NCBI RefSeq assembly: GCF_904846215.1
Contig: NZ_CAJGZK010000012.1
Span: forward strand, 28,836 to 92,835
DNA from: Psychrobacter glacincola
GTDB lineage: Bacteria > Pseudomonadota > Gammaproteobacteria > Pseudomonadales > Moraxellaceae
Length of the DNA stretch: 64,000 nt
Direction: 5' to 3'
This document shows positions 46,270 through 55,327 of this stretch, one piece after another. Positions within the stretch are counted from its first letter, which is position 1, and the number at the start of each line of letters is the position of its first letter. The notes beneath the pieces were generated by a model, which saw nothing but the letters and a program-made list of their open reading frames with translations, did no database searches and had not been told where the DNA came from. A program made the position numbers and the translations under genes.

Positions 46270-47511
46270 ATGACCTTTAAAGGCAACCGTATGCGACTTT
46301 CGTCTGATAGCCTATCTTCTTACTTAAGTCCCAGTTTGGCGGACAATAGCGTGGTGTGCTTGATGGCACCAACAGCGAGTGGTAAGACCGCCTTGGCTTA
46401 CGAGCTTTATGACAGTGGTCGTTATGAGCTGATTTCGGTAGATTCAGCATTGGTGTATCGGGACATGACGGTCGGTACTGCAAAGCCAAATGCTGCTGAG
46501 CTGGCACGATATCCCCATCATTTGGTCGATATCATTGATCCTATGCAAAGCTATAGTGTCGCTGAGTTTGTCAGTGATGTGGCAAGACTGATTGACAGCT
46601 GTCATCAGAATGGCAAAATACCTTTACTGGTAGGCGGCACGATGATGTATTACATGGCATTACTCGACGGACTCTCACCAGTGCCTGATAGTGATGACAA
46701 TGTTCGCGCACGCGTTGAGCAATGGCGACAAGATGAAGGCATCAGTGCGCTATATGACTACCTTGGTAAAGTCGATGCGATTAGTCATGAGCGCCTTAAT
46801 GCCACCGATACTCAGCGCATTACCCGTGCTGTTGAAGTATATTTGCAAACAGACATTCCTATGAGTGACTGGCAGCATCAGCCTAAGCAAGCATTGGCTC
46901 ATAATCCCAATCAGCAATGGCATGCTATTTCTGTCATGCCAGATCGTCCATGGCTGCATACGCGTATCGAGCAGCGTTTAGATATAATGTGGCGTGAAGG
47001 GTTAGTAGCGGAGGTTATCAGTTTACTTGAGCGTTATCCTTTAACGCCAAATTTACCATCGATGCGCTGTGTTGGTTATCGACAAGTATTAGAATATCTG
47101 GTACAGATTAATCACCCTGTATTTGAGAAGCCCCATCTGGATAAAGCACGGTTTTATGACGCTTTTGCTCAATCGGAGTCATCAAATGTTGAAATTGATG
47201 AAAGTAACGAACAAGATGCCATGACTCAGACGCATTTGTCATTGGTAACGGACCAAACCGAGGCGCTTGCTTGTCAGCAAATGCAAAATAAGGCATTATA
47301 TGCCACAAGGCAGCTGGCAAAGCGCCAATACACGTGGCTGCGTAAAGTGATGCAACTGTCTGATACAGTAGCAGCAGTGCCTGCAACAGTCTCATCTACA
47401 ATGCTGTCGACATCCATTGTTGGAGCTGATGATGTAACAGGTTCTCAAAAGAATAAATTAAGGCTGCACTCATTTAGCACCATGGAGCAGGCGAGAGCGT
47501 ATTTATTTTAA
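46270..47511 (+). CDS. miaA: tRNA dimethylallyltransferase with internal insertion
   Basis: A 413-residue enzyme that adds dimethylallyl to A37 of tRNAs. P-loop-like MAPTASGKTALAYELYD (about 36-52), SVDSALVYRDMTVGTAKP, LVGGTMMYYMALLDGLSP, TDTQRITRAVEVY and CVGYRQVLEYL are conserved, with ATRQLAKRQYTWLRKV near residue 341. Between the last two lies about 50 extra acidic/polar residues not found in E. coli MiaA (316 aa). A Met at residue 8 (46291) is an alternative start. It is followed by hfq, the standard order. Confidence 0.94.
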   Translation: MTFKGNRMRLSSDSLSSYLSPSLADNSVVCLMAPTASGKTALAYELYDSGRYELISVDSALVYRDMTVGTAKPNAAELARYPHHLVDIIDPMQSYSVAEFVSDVARLIDSCHQNGKIPLLVGGTMMYYMALLDGLSPVPDSDDNVRARVEQWRQDEGISALYDYLGKVDAISHERLNATDTQRITRAVEVYLQTDIPMSDWQHQPKQALAHNPNQQWHAISVMPDRPWLHTRIEQRLDIMWREGLVAEVISLLERYPLTPNLPSMRCVGYRQVLEYLVQINHPVFEKPHLDKARFYDAFAQSESSNVEIDESNEQDAMTQTHLSLVTDQTEALACQQMQNKALYATRQLAKRQYTWLRKVMQLSDTVAAVPATVSSTMLSTSIVGADDVTGSQKNKLRLHSFSTMEQARAYLF

Positions 47512-47960
47512 TAAGTGATATCAATCATTTACGTAGGCTTGTCAGACCATTGATGTTCTGTAATATCAATTATTGAACGGTGGTATTACAAATACAGCAT
47601 GACCGTATAACGTCATACAAAGATACGAAAGTAATGACAATTAGTTTCAAAGTATAATGTAGATAACTGTTATAATTTGCTTATATGAAAGTATGAACTG
47701 TTGCAAGTAATGACCGATTTTTAGTGATGATTCATCAACATTTAGTGCTATAGATAACTTACGCAACAACTGGTTACTTAATTTATTACAATAATGACAT
47801 ATTCACGATAAAGTAGAATGACTTAACAAGCTTTAGCACTTATTTAGATACGTTTCATAGATAAAACGTATTATTGTATCTACCTTTAGCCATTATAATT
47901 GAAGTAACCCTTAGAATAATTGGCGCTAACAATAATTATATAATATTTAGGAGAGATTTC
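47512..47960. other. miaA-hfq intergenic region
   Basis: 449 bp, AT-rich, no gene. Two TATAAT boxes are visible (47653-47658 and the extended form TGTTATAAT at 47668-47676), so hfq probably has its own promoter with a long leader. Confidence 0.5.
47668..47676 (+). promoter_or_regulatory. Extended -10 promoter candidate for hfq
   Basis: TGTTATAAT, extended -10 form, about 285 nt upstream of the hfq start. No clear -35. Confidence 0.35.
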
Positions 47961-48518
47961 ATGTCAAAGGGACAAACTTTACAAGATCCGTTCTTGAACT
48001 CACTACGCAAAGATCGCATTCCAGTGTCTATTTTCTTAGTTAATGGCATTAAGCTGCAAGGTCAAATAGAATCATTTGATCAATATGTGGTTCTGCTGAA
48101 AAATACCGTCAGTCAGATGGTATATAAGCATGCTATCTCAACAGTCGTGCCAGCACGTAACCCTCGCAGCAGTACAACGCCAAGCGCAACTACACAACAA
48201 GGCACAGCCCCAATGGGTTATCAAAGTCAAACTGGCGGCGTGAGTAGTGGTTTTGAGCGCGGCGGTAGCGCAAATCCAGCTACTGGTAGCGGCTTTGAAG
48301 AACGCGGCTTTGCCAATCGTAGTGGCTTTAATCGTGGTGGCTTTAGTCAAGGAAGCCAAGGACAGGATCGCGGCTTTGAACGTGGCAGCTTTGGTCAAAG
48401 TCAGGAGCGCGGTTTTGAGCGTGGTGGTTTTGGTCAGGATCGCGGTTTTGAAGCGCCGTCAGACAATGTGGATCATGACAATAAATTCAATGACGAATCT
48501 GATGATAGCAATCCTTAA
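47961..48518 (+). CDS. hfq: RNA chaperone Hfq with long Gly/Arg/Phe-rich tail
   Basis: A 185-residue Sm-like protein, from the ATG at 47961 with AGGAGAG upstream. The Sm domain (residues 1-66) is canonical: [40 protein letters not shown], and [10 protein letters not shown]. It forms a hexamer that pairs sRNAs with mRNAs. The tail of about 119 residues is disordered-looking, with repeated GFERGG, RGFxxRSG and [10 protein letters not shown] units, far longer than the E. coli tail (about 37). Moraxellaceae Hfq proteins are known for long Gly-rich tails. The upstream in-frame reading from 47874 is not supported. Confidence 0.96.
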   Translation: MSKGQTLQDPFLNSLRKDRIPVSIFLVNGIKLQGQIESFDQYVVLLKNTVSQMVYKHAISTVVPARNPRSSTTPSATTQQGTAPMGYQSQTGGVSSGFERGGSANPATGSGFEERGFANRSGFNRGGFSQGSQGQDRGFERGSFGQSQERGFERGGFGQDRGFEAPSDNVDHDNKFNDESDDSNP

Positions 48519-48553
48519 CCCTTCCTATTAAGACATCGAAATATCCTATTAAG

Positions 48554-48578
48554 ACCTACTATCATAGTGGGTTTTTTT
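48554..48578 (+). terminator. Intrinsic terminator of hfq
   Basis: Stem ACCTACTA/TAGTGGGT with loop TCA, followed by seven T. Confidence 0.85.
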
Positions 48579-48791
48579 GTATTGAGATTTGTATAATCTA
48601 TAATCGCACCCACGATACCCTTATGGCTGCATTCTTACGGCATCATATTAATATTGACCATAATGATTAATATGGTTCATAGTATAATAAAATGTATAGT
48701 AAAATGATTCATCAAATCACAAGAATATACAGCCAAAAACATAGAGTCATCGAAAACGAAAAATTAATAAAATAGAGAACCACTGAATATA

Positions 48792-48929
48792 TATAGTCAG
48801 TGAAAGGTAATATCGACACATTATGTACTGCTGGTATCAATTTTTCTTGCTTGCTGTGCCCATGCAGACAGAGGCTGCAAAAAATTTGTACCAGCAGTAC
48901 CATAGCGTTTTTAGAGTATTTTGACGATA
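48792..48929 (+). repeat. MITE-like element, copy 12 (subfamily A, full length)
   Basis: 138 bp, TATAGTCAGTGAAAGGTAAT to TTTTGACGATA (one base off the consensus terminus). The inner arms GTACTGCTGGTA/TACCAGCAGTAC are a perfect 12-bp match. It ends 23 bp before the kdsD start codon, so it could affect kdsD transcription. Confidence 0.92.
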
Positions 48930-48952
48930 GCCACTAAATATAGAGCCACTGT

Positions 48953-49945
48953 ATGAATAGTCCTGAACGCAATCTGACCCATGAGCAGTTTATTAATACC
49001 GCTATTGAGGCGATCAATACTGAAAAGGCGGCACTGGCATTACTCACTGAGCAAATAGATGATAGGTTTGCTCAGGCTTGTGACATCATTTTGGCGTGTC
49101 AAGGTCGTGTGGTTGTGACAGGGATGGGTAAGTCGGGATTGATTGGTCGTAAGATAGCGGCGACATTTGCGTCTACTGGTACGCCATCGTTTTTTATGCA
49201 TCCTGGTGAAGCAGGGCATGGTGACCTTGGGATGTTGGTCAAAGGGGATGTGTTGCTTGCCATCTCTAACTCTGGCGAGTCAGATGAGATAAAAATGCTT
49301 TTGCCTGTGGTCAAGCACTTAAATATTCCGCTGATTAGTATCAGTCGAGATAAACGCGGTATGCTGCCCCATGCTGCGGATATTATATTGACACTTGGTA
49401 AGTCGCAAGAAGCTTGCCCGCTCAATCTTGCTCCCACCTCAAGTACTACAGCGACACTAGCGCTCGGTGATGCATTGGCAGTTGCCTTGGTGCATGCGCG
49501 CAATTTTACCTCAGAAGATTTTGCGTTATCGCATCCTGCTGGCGCACTGGGTCGGCAGTTATTGACGCGAGTAGAAGATTTGATGCACACCAAATTAGAA
49601 GATTTACCACTCATCAATCAGCAAGCACCCTTACAAGAAGCGCTATTTATCATGTCAGCTGGGCGATTAGGAATGACGGTGGTTACGGATGATGAAAAAA
49701 AGGTGGTGGGTATATTTACCGATGGTGATTTGAGGCGAGGGTTGGAAAAAGGCATTGATTTACAGACACCGATGCGTGAGCTGATGGTAAGTAGCCCTCG
49801 TCGTATCAGTAAATCTATGCGAGCTTCAGATGCACTCAGTGTGATGAATGAAAATGCTATCAGTCAGTTGCTTATTATCGATGATAAGCTGCGCCTAGAA
49901 GCCATTATTACGGTACATGATTTGCTACAAGCCGGTGTAAAATAA
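48953..49945 (+). CDS. kdsD: Arabinose-5-phosphate isomerase KdsD (KpsF/GutQ family)
   Basis: A 330-residue enzyme that converts ribulose 5-phosphate to arabinose 5-phosphate for Kdo. SIS domain: RVVVTGMGKSGLIGRKIAAT (about 46-65), HPGEAGHGDLGMLV, SNSGESDEI; then two CBS domains (EDLMHTKLEDLPLI, VVGIFTDGDLRRGLE, SPRRISKSMRASDALSVM). First gene of the kdsD-kdsC-lptC-lptA-lptB block. Confidence 0.95.
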   Translation: MNSPERNLTHEQFINTAIEAINTEKAALALLTEQIDDRFAQACDIILACQGRVVVTGMGKSGLIGRKIAATFASTGTPSFFMHPGEAGHGDLGMLVKGDVLLAISNSGESDEIKMLLPVVKHLNIPLISISRDKRGMLPHAADIILTLGKSQEACPLNLAPTSSTTATLALGDALAVALVHARNFTSEDFALSHPAGALGRQLLTRVEDLMHTKLEDLPLINQQAPLQEALFIMSAGRLGMTVVTDDEKKVVGIFTDGDLRRGLEKGIDLQTPMRELMVSSPRRISKSMRASDALSVMNENAISQLLIIDDKLRLEAIITVHDLLQAGVK

Positions 49946-49984
49946 GCGTTATATTAGAGTATATATTAATAGAAGAGATGGCTG

Positions 49985-50551
49985 ATGCAAGACTTAATAA
50001 AAAAATCCGGACAAGTAAAGCTATTGGTCATGGACGTTGATGGGATTTTATCAAACGGTCAAATTATCTATGATGCCAATGGTATTGAGACCAAAGCATT
50101 TTCTGTCTATGATGGTGTAGGCGTCAAGTCATTAGCCCGTTATGGTATTTTGACCGCAATTATTACCGGTCGTAGCAGTCCTATGGTTGCTAAGCGGGCA
50201 ACAGAGATCGGCGTAGATTATATTGTGCAAGGTCGTGATGATAAGCTGGTGGCGTTAAATGAGCTGCTTGCAAGCCTTGATCCGGCGCTTAATATCACAG
50301 CTGCTGATTGCGCCTATATGGGCGATGATTTGCCTGATATCAAAGCCATGCAAACGGTAGGATTCGCGGCTACTGTACCAAATGCCCATGCGGAGGTTAT
50401 CAATCGCAGTGATATGGTGACCACGCGAGTCGGCGGTACAGGCGCCGTACGTGAAGTATGTGATCTCATTTTAAAGGGTCATGGACATTACCAAGACTTT
50501 ATCGCGCACTATACGCTTGATGAAGTAAAAAATCAGGATGACTTATCGTGA
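49985..50551 (+). CDS. kdsC: 3-Deoxy-manno-octulosonate-8-phosphatase KdsC
   Basis: A 188-residue HAD-superfamily phosphatase that releases Kdo from Kdo-8-phosphate. HAD motif I is VMDVDGILSNGQIIY (Asp19 and Asp21), motif II IITGRSSPMV, motif IV YMGDDLPDIKAM. Size matches E. coli KdsC (188). Its stop overlaps the lptC start by 4 bp (GTGA form). Confidence 0.95.
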   Translation: MQDLIKKSGQVKLLVMDVDGILSNGQIIYDANGIETKAFSVYDGVGVKSLARYGILTAIITGRSSPMVAKRATEIGVDYIVQGRDDKLVALNELLASLDPALNITAADCAYMGDDLPDIKAMQTVGFAATVPNAHAEVINRSDMVTTRVGGTGAVREVCDLILKGHGHYQDFIAHYTLDEVKNQDDLS

Positions 50552-51132
50552 ATACTCGTGTTTTAATAGTCATTACCTTGATCATAGCTGGTCTTGCTGG
50601 TTGGTTTTTTAAGCAGCAAGGGGAAATCACGCCGCCAGTCAATATTGAAACCTCTAATGTCGATTATGAAGCAACAGATATTAAGGCGGTACAGACAAAC
50701 GAGCAAGGCGAAACAGAATATGAGCTAAGCGCTGAGTCATTGACGCACAATCCAGCAACCAATCAAGATGAGATAAAAGGCATTACCATGAACTGGGAGC
50801 CTTCAGATGAGCAACGTTATCGTATCGAAGCGGGTACAGCGGCTATCAGTCAGCAGACGGGCGAGCTGAGTTTATCAGGTGGTTTTTCCTTAATCAGTGA
50901 AGGCAAAACAGCTAAGCCTGAAGTCGAACCCATTAAGGTCACCGGTGCCACATTGAAAGGTAATACCAAGTCAGGTCAAGTGTATAGTAATGATCCAGTC
51001 AAGGTTGAACAAGGTATGAACCGTTTTGAAGCATCGAGTATGAAAGCCAATCTTGAAATGGGCGACTATGAATTTGGTCAAGTGGCGGTCTCTTTTACAC
51101 CCGCTGATCGTCAAGACAAAGCCTTGTTTTAA
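50548..51132 (+). CDS. lptC: LPS export system protein LptC
   Basis: A 194-residue bitopic inner-membrane protein: one TM helix (about residues 3-20, VLIVITLIIAGLAGWFFK) and a periplasmic beta-jellyroll (AVQTNEQGETEYELSAESL, VKVEQGMNRFEASSMKANLE). It passes LPS from LptBFG to LptA. The start is GTG overlapping the kdsC stop by 4 bp; the tight overlap supports it. Confidence 0.92.
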   Translation: MNTRVLIVITLIIAGLAGWFFKQQGEITPPVNIETSNVDYEATDIKAVQTNEQGETEYELSAESLTHNPATNQDEIKGITMNWEPSDEQRYRIEAGTAAISQQTGELSLSGGFSLISEGKTAKPEVEPIKVTGATLKGNTKSGQVYSNDPVKVEQGMNRFEASSMKANLEMGDYEFGQVAVSFTPADRQDKALF

Positions 51133-51207
51133 TTAGCATATTATTCAGTGAAGCATCTAGCAGGAAGTTTGCAAACTCTACTACCCATTATAAAACGAGT
51201 AATTTTC

Positions 51208-51777
51208 ATGAAATCTAATTCTTTGCCTACTTTACGCTTGCTATCGACGCGCTCTATTCAAGTGTCGCATAGATTGCGTACATTACCAGTAGTCATGCTG
51301 TTGGCGCTGCCATTATATAGCCATGCTTTGCCATCAGATGCCAATCAGCCGATCAAACTATTGGCGGACAAAGCCACTTATAGTGAGCGTAGCGGTATTA
51401 CAAGCTACTCCGGTACGGTAGTTATTACCCAAGGTACATTTAAGATGACGGCCGACAATATTACGGTCAATTTATCACAAGGTCGCAGTATCAATTCTGC
51501 AGTAGCGACTGGACGTCCAGCGACGATGCAGCAGGTTGTGACGCAAGAAAAAGGTCTGGCAAAAGGTCAGGCAAATAAGATTGACTACAATGCCGTTACA
51601 GGTATTGTCACGCTGACGGGCAATGCAAAATTGGTACAAAATGGCGCAAGTTTTGCCGGAAACGTTATCCGCTATAGCCTAAAAGCCGGTGATGTGGAAG
51701 CGACCGCTGGCGGCAATCAGCGCGTGGAATTGGTGTTCCCGCCTAATAATAGCAACAGCCAAAGCAGCATACGCTAA
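51208..51777 (+). CDS. lptA: LPS transport periplasmic protein LptA
   Basis: About 189 residues from the ATG at 51208; a GTG at 51148 in the same frame would add 20 residues. A long cleavable signal with a basic N-region (LRTLPVVMLLALPLYSHALP) precedes the OstA-like jellyroll: LLADKATYSERSGITSYSGT, VVITQGTFKMTADNITV, RVELVFPP. It bridges inner and outer membrane in LPS export. Confidence 0.92.
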   Translation: MKSNSLPTLRLLSTRSIQVSHRLRTLPVVMLLALPLYSHALPSDANQPIKLLADKATYSERSGITSYSGTVVITQGTFKMTADNITVNLSQGRSINSAVATGRPATMQQVVTQEKGLAKGQANKIDYNAVTGIVTLTGNAKLVQNGASFAGNVIRYSLKAGDVEATAGGNQRVELVFPPNNSNSQSSIR

Positions 51778-51910
51778 GCGTTATAATCAATTAAGCCAAG
51801 ACCCATAAAGCCAGTAATAACATAAATAAGCGACTGAACATCTGATCAGTTGGCATGAAGTGGAATGCTGTCATATTATGAGCAAGGTATAAGTCAGTTA
51901 TGAGTAAGTT

Positions 51911-52690
51911 ATGAATGATAATAGAAATAACAACCCTGTAGTACCAACCGATCATGTTGAGCCAGTTGCTCGTTTATCGATGCAAAACTTGGGTAAGCGC
52001 TATGGTAAACGCTGGGTTGTTAAAGATGTCTCATTTTCTGTTGAGCAAGGGCAAGTGGTTGGATTGTTAGGTCCAAATGGTGCCGGTAAAACGACCAGTT
52101 TTTATATGGTAGTCGGACTGGTCAATATGGATAAAGGCCGTGTCACCTTGGGAAATATGGACTTATCCAAATATGCCATGCATGAGCGTGCGCGTGCCGG
52201 TATTGGTTATTTACCACAAGAAGCCTCTATTTTTCGTAAGCTATCCATTGAAGACAATATCTTAGCGATTCTGCAAACTCGTAAAGATTTAAATAGTAAC
52301 CAGCAGCGTCAAGAGCTTGAAAAGCTCATTGATGATTTTCATTTGGAGCATGTACGAAAATCTCTGGGCATGAGTGTATCAGGCGGTGAGCGTCGTCGTT
52401 GCGAGATTGCTCGCGCCTTGGCAGCTGACCCCAAATTTATCTTATTAGATGAGCCTTTTGCCGGTGTAGATCCTATCTCTGTTGGTGATATCAAAGATGT
52501 TATTTTGGCGCTCAAACGACGCGGTATTGGCGTGTTAATCACTGACCATAATGTCCGTGAAACTTTAGCGATTTGTGAAAAAGCTTATATCGTCTCAGAG
52601 GGCGCTATCATTGCTGAGGGCACCTCAGAAGAAGTTCTAGAAAATGAGCTGGTAAAATCTGTGTATCTTGGTAAAGACTTTCAGGTATAG
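51911..52690 (+). CDS. lptB: LPS export ABC ATPase LptB
   Basis: A 259-residue ABC ATPase that powers LPS extraction with LptFG. Walker [18 protein letters not shown]-loop [13 protein letters not shown], signature [17 protein letters not shown], Walker [16 protein letters not shown]-loop [10 protein letters not shown]. It has about 17 extra N-terminal residues (Asn/Pro-rich) compared with E. coli LptB (241). Last gene of the LPS block. Confidence 0.96.
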   Translation: MNDNRNNNPVVPTDHVEPVARLSMQNLGKRYGKRWVVKDVSFSVEQGQVVGLLGPNGAGKTTSFYMVVGLVNMDKGRVTLGNMDLSKYAMHERARAGIGYLPQEASIFRKLSIEDNILAILQTRKDLNSNQQRQELEKLIDDFHLEHVRKSLGMSVSGGERRRCEIARALAADPKFILLDEPFAGVDPISVGDIKDVILALKRRGIGVLITDHNVRETLAICEKAYIVSEGAIIAEGTSEEVLENELVKSVYLGKDFQV

Positions 52691-52959
52691 ATTGGCTAAC
52701 TTATTATTTGATTGATTTCTTATCTAACCATGCTGACATAAGATTCGCTACTGTGCATTCTTAGTCAGCCCTCGCCATGTGTTGTCTATATTTTGCCGTT
52801 TGCAAAATCCTTCTATGAAACATTGCTTCTTAAAGCAACTGCTTGTTTATCTTAATATTTATACTTTAGTTCTTATCTTCAAAAATACGCTTATAAGCGT
52901 CATTCCTTTTCATATACTCTCTATTTTAGACTTGAACACCTGCATAAGGCTTCTATATT

Positions 52960-54405
52960 ATGGCAAAAAATAAAACCAGTTATGTCTGTCAAGCTTGCGG
53001 CGCTCATTTTGGCAAGTGGGCAGGGCAATGTAGTGATTGCGGCGAGTGGAACAGCTTACTTGAAGCACCCAATGTCAGCATGCCACATCATAATAAAAAC
53101 GTAGCAAAGCCCAATGCTGGTCGCGCCATACCTCGTAATGCAAGTGGTGCTGGTACACCGGCGGGCAATTATGCGGGCACGCATAGTGCTGTGATGCCGC
53201 TCAATGCGGTGAGCGTCGGTTTAGATACCCGTTTACCAACAGGTATCAGTGAGTTTGATCGCGTATTGGGCGGCGGTTTGGTTGCCGGTTCTGTGGTATT
53301 GATTGGCGGTGACCCCGGTATCGGGAAATCGACTATTCTATTGCAAACGGCGACCAATATGGCAAAAGCTGATTCACTGGCAGGGAGTGCGCTGTATGTG
53401 ACTGGCGAGGAGTCATTGGCACAGGTCGCCATGCGAGCAAAGCGCTTAGATTTGCCTGCAGACAGACTTCGTGTCCTTGCAGAAACCAATGTGGAAACGA
53501 TTTGCGCGGCTTTAACGCAAGAGCAGCCGGCGATTGCCATTATTGACTCTATCCAGACCATTTATACCGATGCCATCAACTCTGCGCCAGGCGGAGTCAG
53601 TCAAATTCGAGAGTCAGCGGCTATTTTGACACGCTATGCTAAACAGACAGGTACGGCGCTGTTTTTAGTGGGACATGTCACCAAAGAAGGCACACTTGCC
53701 GGTCCACGCGTACTTGAGCATATGGTCGATACTGTCTTGTACTTTGAAGGACAATCTGATTCGCGTTTTCGCATGATTCGCGCCGTCAAAAACCGTTTTG
53801 GCGCGGTCAATGAGCTAGGTATTTTTGGCATGACAGATATGGGACTAAAAGAGGTCGCCAACCCGTCAGCGATATTCTTGAGCCGTTATGATAAGCCTGT
53901 GGCTGGTTCTGTAGTCATGGTCAGCCGAGAAGGCACAAGACCGCTATTAGTAGAAGTGCAAGCCTTGGTAGATGATTCTCAAGGCTCACCAAGGCGCATG
54001 GCATTAGGATTAGACTTTCAGCGCTTGTCCATGCTATTGGCAGTCATGCATCGCCATGGCGGTATCCATACCAGCGGACAAGATGTGTATGTCAACGTCG
54101 TGGGCGGTGTTAAAGTGATAGAAACTGGGTCGGACTTGGCAGTATTATTAGCCTGTGCGTCCAGCATTAGAGAAAAAGCATTGCCATCGTCATTGGCGGT
54201 CTTTGGTGAAGTCGGTTTATCGGGCGAAATTCGTCCTGTCCCCAATGGACAAGAGCGTTTAAAAGAAGCCATGAAGCATGGGTTTAAGCATGCCATTATT
54301 CCTAAAGCCAATGCGCCTGCCAAAGATGCGCCGCAGTTTAAAGGCATTAATGTGATCGCAGTCGAACGTCTTGATGATGCCATTGCCAGTGCATTTGAAC
54401 TGTAA
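52960..54405 (+). CDS. radA: DNA repair protein RadA
   Basis: A 481-residue RecA-like helicase that helps branch migration in recombination. N-terminal C4 zinc finger (YVCQACGAHFGKWAGQCSDC), Walker A GGDPGIGKSTILLQ (about 115), the RadA motif KNRFGAVNELGIF, and a C-terminal Lon-protease-like domain (DVYVNVVGGVKVIETGSDLA). A low-complexity Asn/Gly/Ala insert lies between the finger and the ATPase. Downstream end is near a MITE. Confidence 0.96.
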   Translation: MAKNKTSYVCQACGAHFGKWAGQCSDCGEWNSLLEAPNVSMPHHNKNVAKPNAGRAIPRNASGAGTPAGNYAGTHSAVMPLNAVSVGLDTRLPTGISEFDRVLGGGLVAGSVVLIGGDPGIGKSTILLQTATNMAKADSLAGSALYVTGEESLAQVAMRAKRLDLPADRLRVLAETNVETICAALTQEQPAIAIIDSIQTIYTDAINSAPGGVSQIRESAAILTRYAKQTGTALFLVGHVTKEGTLAGPRVLEHMVDTVLYFEGQSDSRFRMIRAVKNRFGAVNELGIFGMTDMGLKEVANPSAIFLSRYDKPVAGSVVMVSREGTRPLLVEVQALVDDSQGSPRRMALGLDFQRLSMLLAVMHRHGGIHTSGQDVYVNVVGGVKVIETGSDLAVLLACASSIREKALPSSLAVFGEVGLSGEIRPVPNGQERLKEAMKHGFKHAIIPKANAPAKDAPQFKGINVIAVERLDDAIASAFEL

Positions 54406-54425
54406 TTTGCTGTCGTTTGTTAAGC

Positions 54426-54563
54426 TATAGTTAAAATATCTCAAAAACGCTACGGTGCTGCCGGTATAAATTTTTTGCAGCCTCTGTCTGCGTAGACACA
54501 GCAAACAAGAAAAATTGATACCCGCAGTACATAATGGGTCGATATTACTTTTCACTGACTATA
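54426..54563 (-). repeat. MITE-like element, copy 13 (subfamily A, full length, reverse)
   Basis: 138 bp: on the plus strand it begins TATAGTTAAAATATCTCAAA and ends TTTTCACTGACTATA. The core appears as GCAGCCTCTGTCTGCGTAGA. It lies between convergent radA and rlpA, 20 bp after the radA stop. Confidence 0.92.
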
Positions 54564-54600
54564 ACATTTACAACTATATACCCTGTAAATTTAAGGCATA

Positions 54601-54638
54601 AAAAAGCGCCCAACTCACTAGCAGTTAGGCGCTTTTAT
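54601..54638. terminator. Intrinsic terminator between radA and rlpA
   Basis: Stem AAAAGCGCC.AACT / AGTT.GGCGCTTTT; the A and T runs allow use on both strands. It most likely ends rlpA. Confidence 0.82.
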
Positions 54639-54706
54639 TTAGATCTAAAATACTCTTACAAAACCGTTAAAGGTTTAAACCTCGAATGGTCTAAAACGTT
54701 AATGGT

Positions 54707-55327
54707 TTAAGAAGAAGGTCCTGAAACACGCTCAATAGCGACGTTACCAACCCCTTTAGCAGTAATACCAAGTTTTTTGGCAGCACCATAAGATAAATCC
54801 ATCACACGGTTGCCATGGAATGGACCACGATCGTTTACTTTAACGATGACGCTTTTACCATTGGTTTTATTGGTCACTCTAACATAGCAATTTAATGGTA
54901 GTGAGCGATGAGCGGCTGTTAAACCATTCATATCAAAGGTTTCACCGCTGGCTGTTTTGCGACCATGAAACTGACGACCATACCAAGAGGCTAAGCCGGT
55001 TTGCTTGAATTTGCTCACAGAGTTAGAGGCGACGGCTGTTAAGCGCTCTAACACATCTTCATCATTACTAACTTGGGCGGTATCACTGGCTAACAGTGAG
55101 CTGCTAAGCGCTAATGAGGTAGGTTGGCGTGCAGATTTGACTAAGCTTGATGCGCCGTCATGTTGACGACTGAGTTCACCGAGTACACGGTCGATATGGG
55201 AGGCGTTATCTTGCGAGATCATAGCAAGAGAGGTTCTTGATTCTACAGCATTTGCATTAGAAACGATTGCAGAGCCAGCAAATAGTACCGCTGACATTGT
55301 AAGTAAACCAGATAAACGCTTATTCAT
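54707..55327 (-). CDS. rlpA: RlpA-like double-psi beta-barrel protein
   Basis: A 206-residue exported protein: signal peptide MNKRLSGLLTMSAVLFAGSA with cleavage after ANA, a linker of about 80 residues, then the RlpA domain (about 113-203): GLASWYGRQFHGRKTASGET, LTAAHRSLPLNCYVRVTN, VNDRGPFHGNRVMDLSYGAA. RlpA proteins are septal lytic transglycosylases acting on peptidoglycan. No SPOR domain is present, unlike E. coli RlpA, so septal targeting would need another route. Confidence 0.9.
   Translation of the reverse strand: MNKRLSGLLTMSAVLFAGSAIVSNANAVESRTSLAMISQDNASHIDRVLGELSRQHDGASSLVKSARQPTSLALSSSLLASDTAQVSNDEDVLERLTAVASNSVSKFKQTGLASWYGRQFHGRKTASGETFDMNGLTAAHRSLPLNCYVRVTNKTNGKSVIVKVNDRGPFHGNRVMDLSYGAAKKLGITAKGVGNVAIERVSGPSS

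Noticed and set aside
47874..47960. Longer Hfq reading with 29 extra N-terminal residues
   Set aside because: The conserved Hfq N-terminus starts at the ATG at 47961 with AGGAGAG directly upstream.
48247..48531. Alternate-frame open frame over the hfq tail
   Set aside because: Low-complexity shadow of the repetitive hfq tail; no start signals.
4375..54563. Dispersed repeats as a CRISPR array
   Set aside because: Copies are kilobases apart, about 140 bp long and palindromic with no spacer structure; no cas genes.
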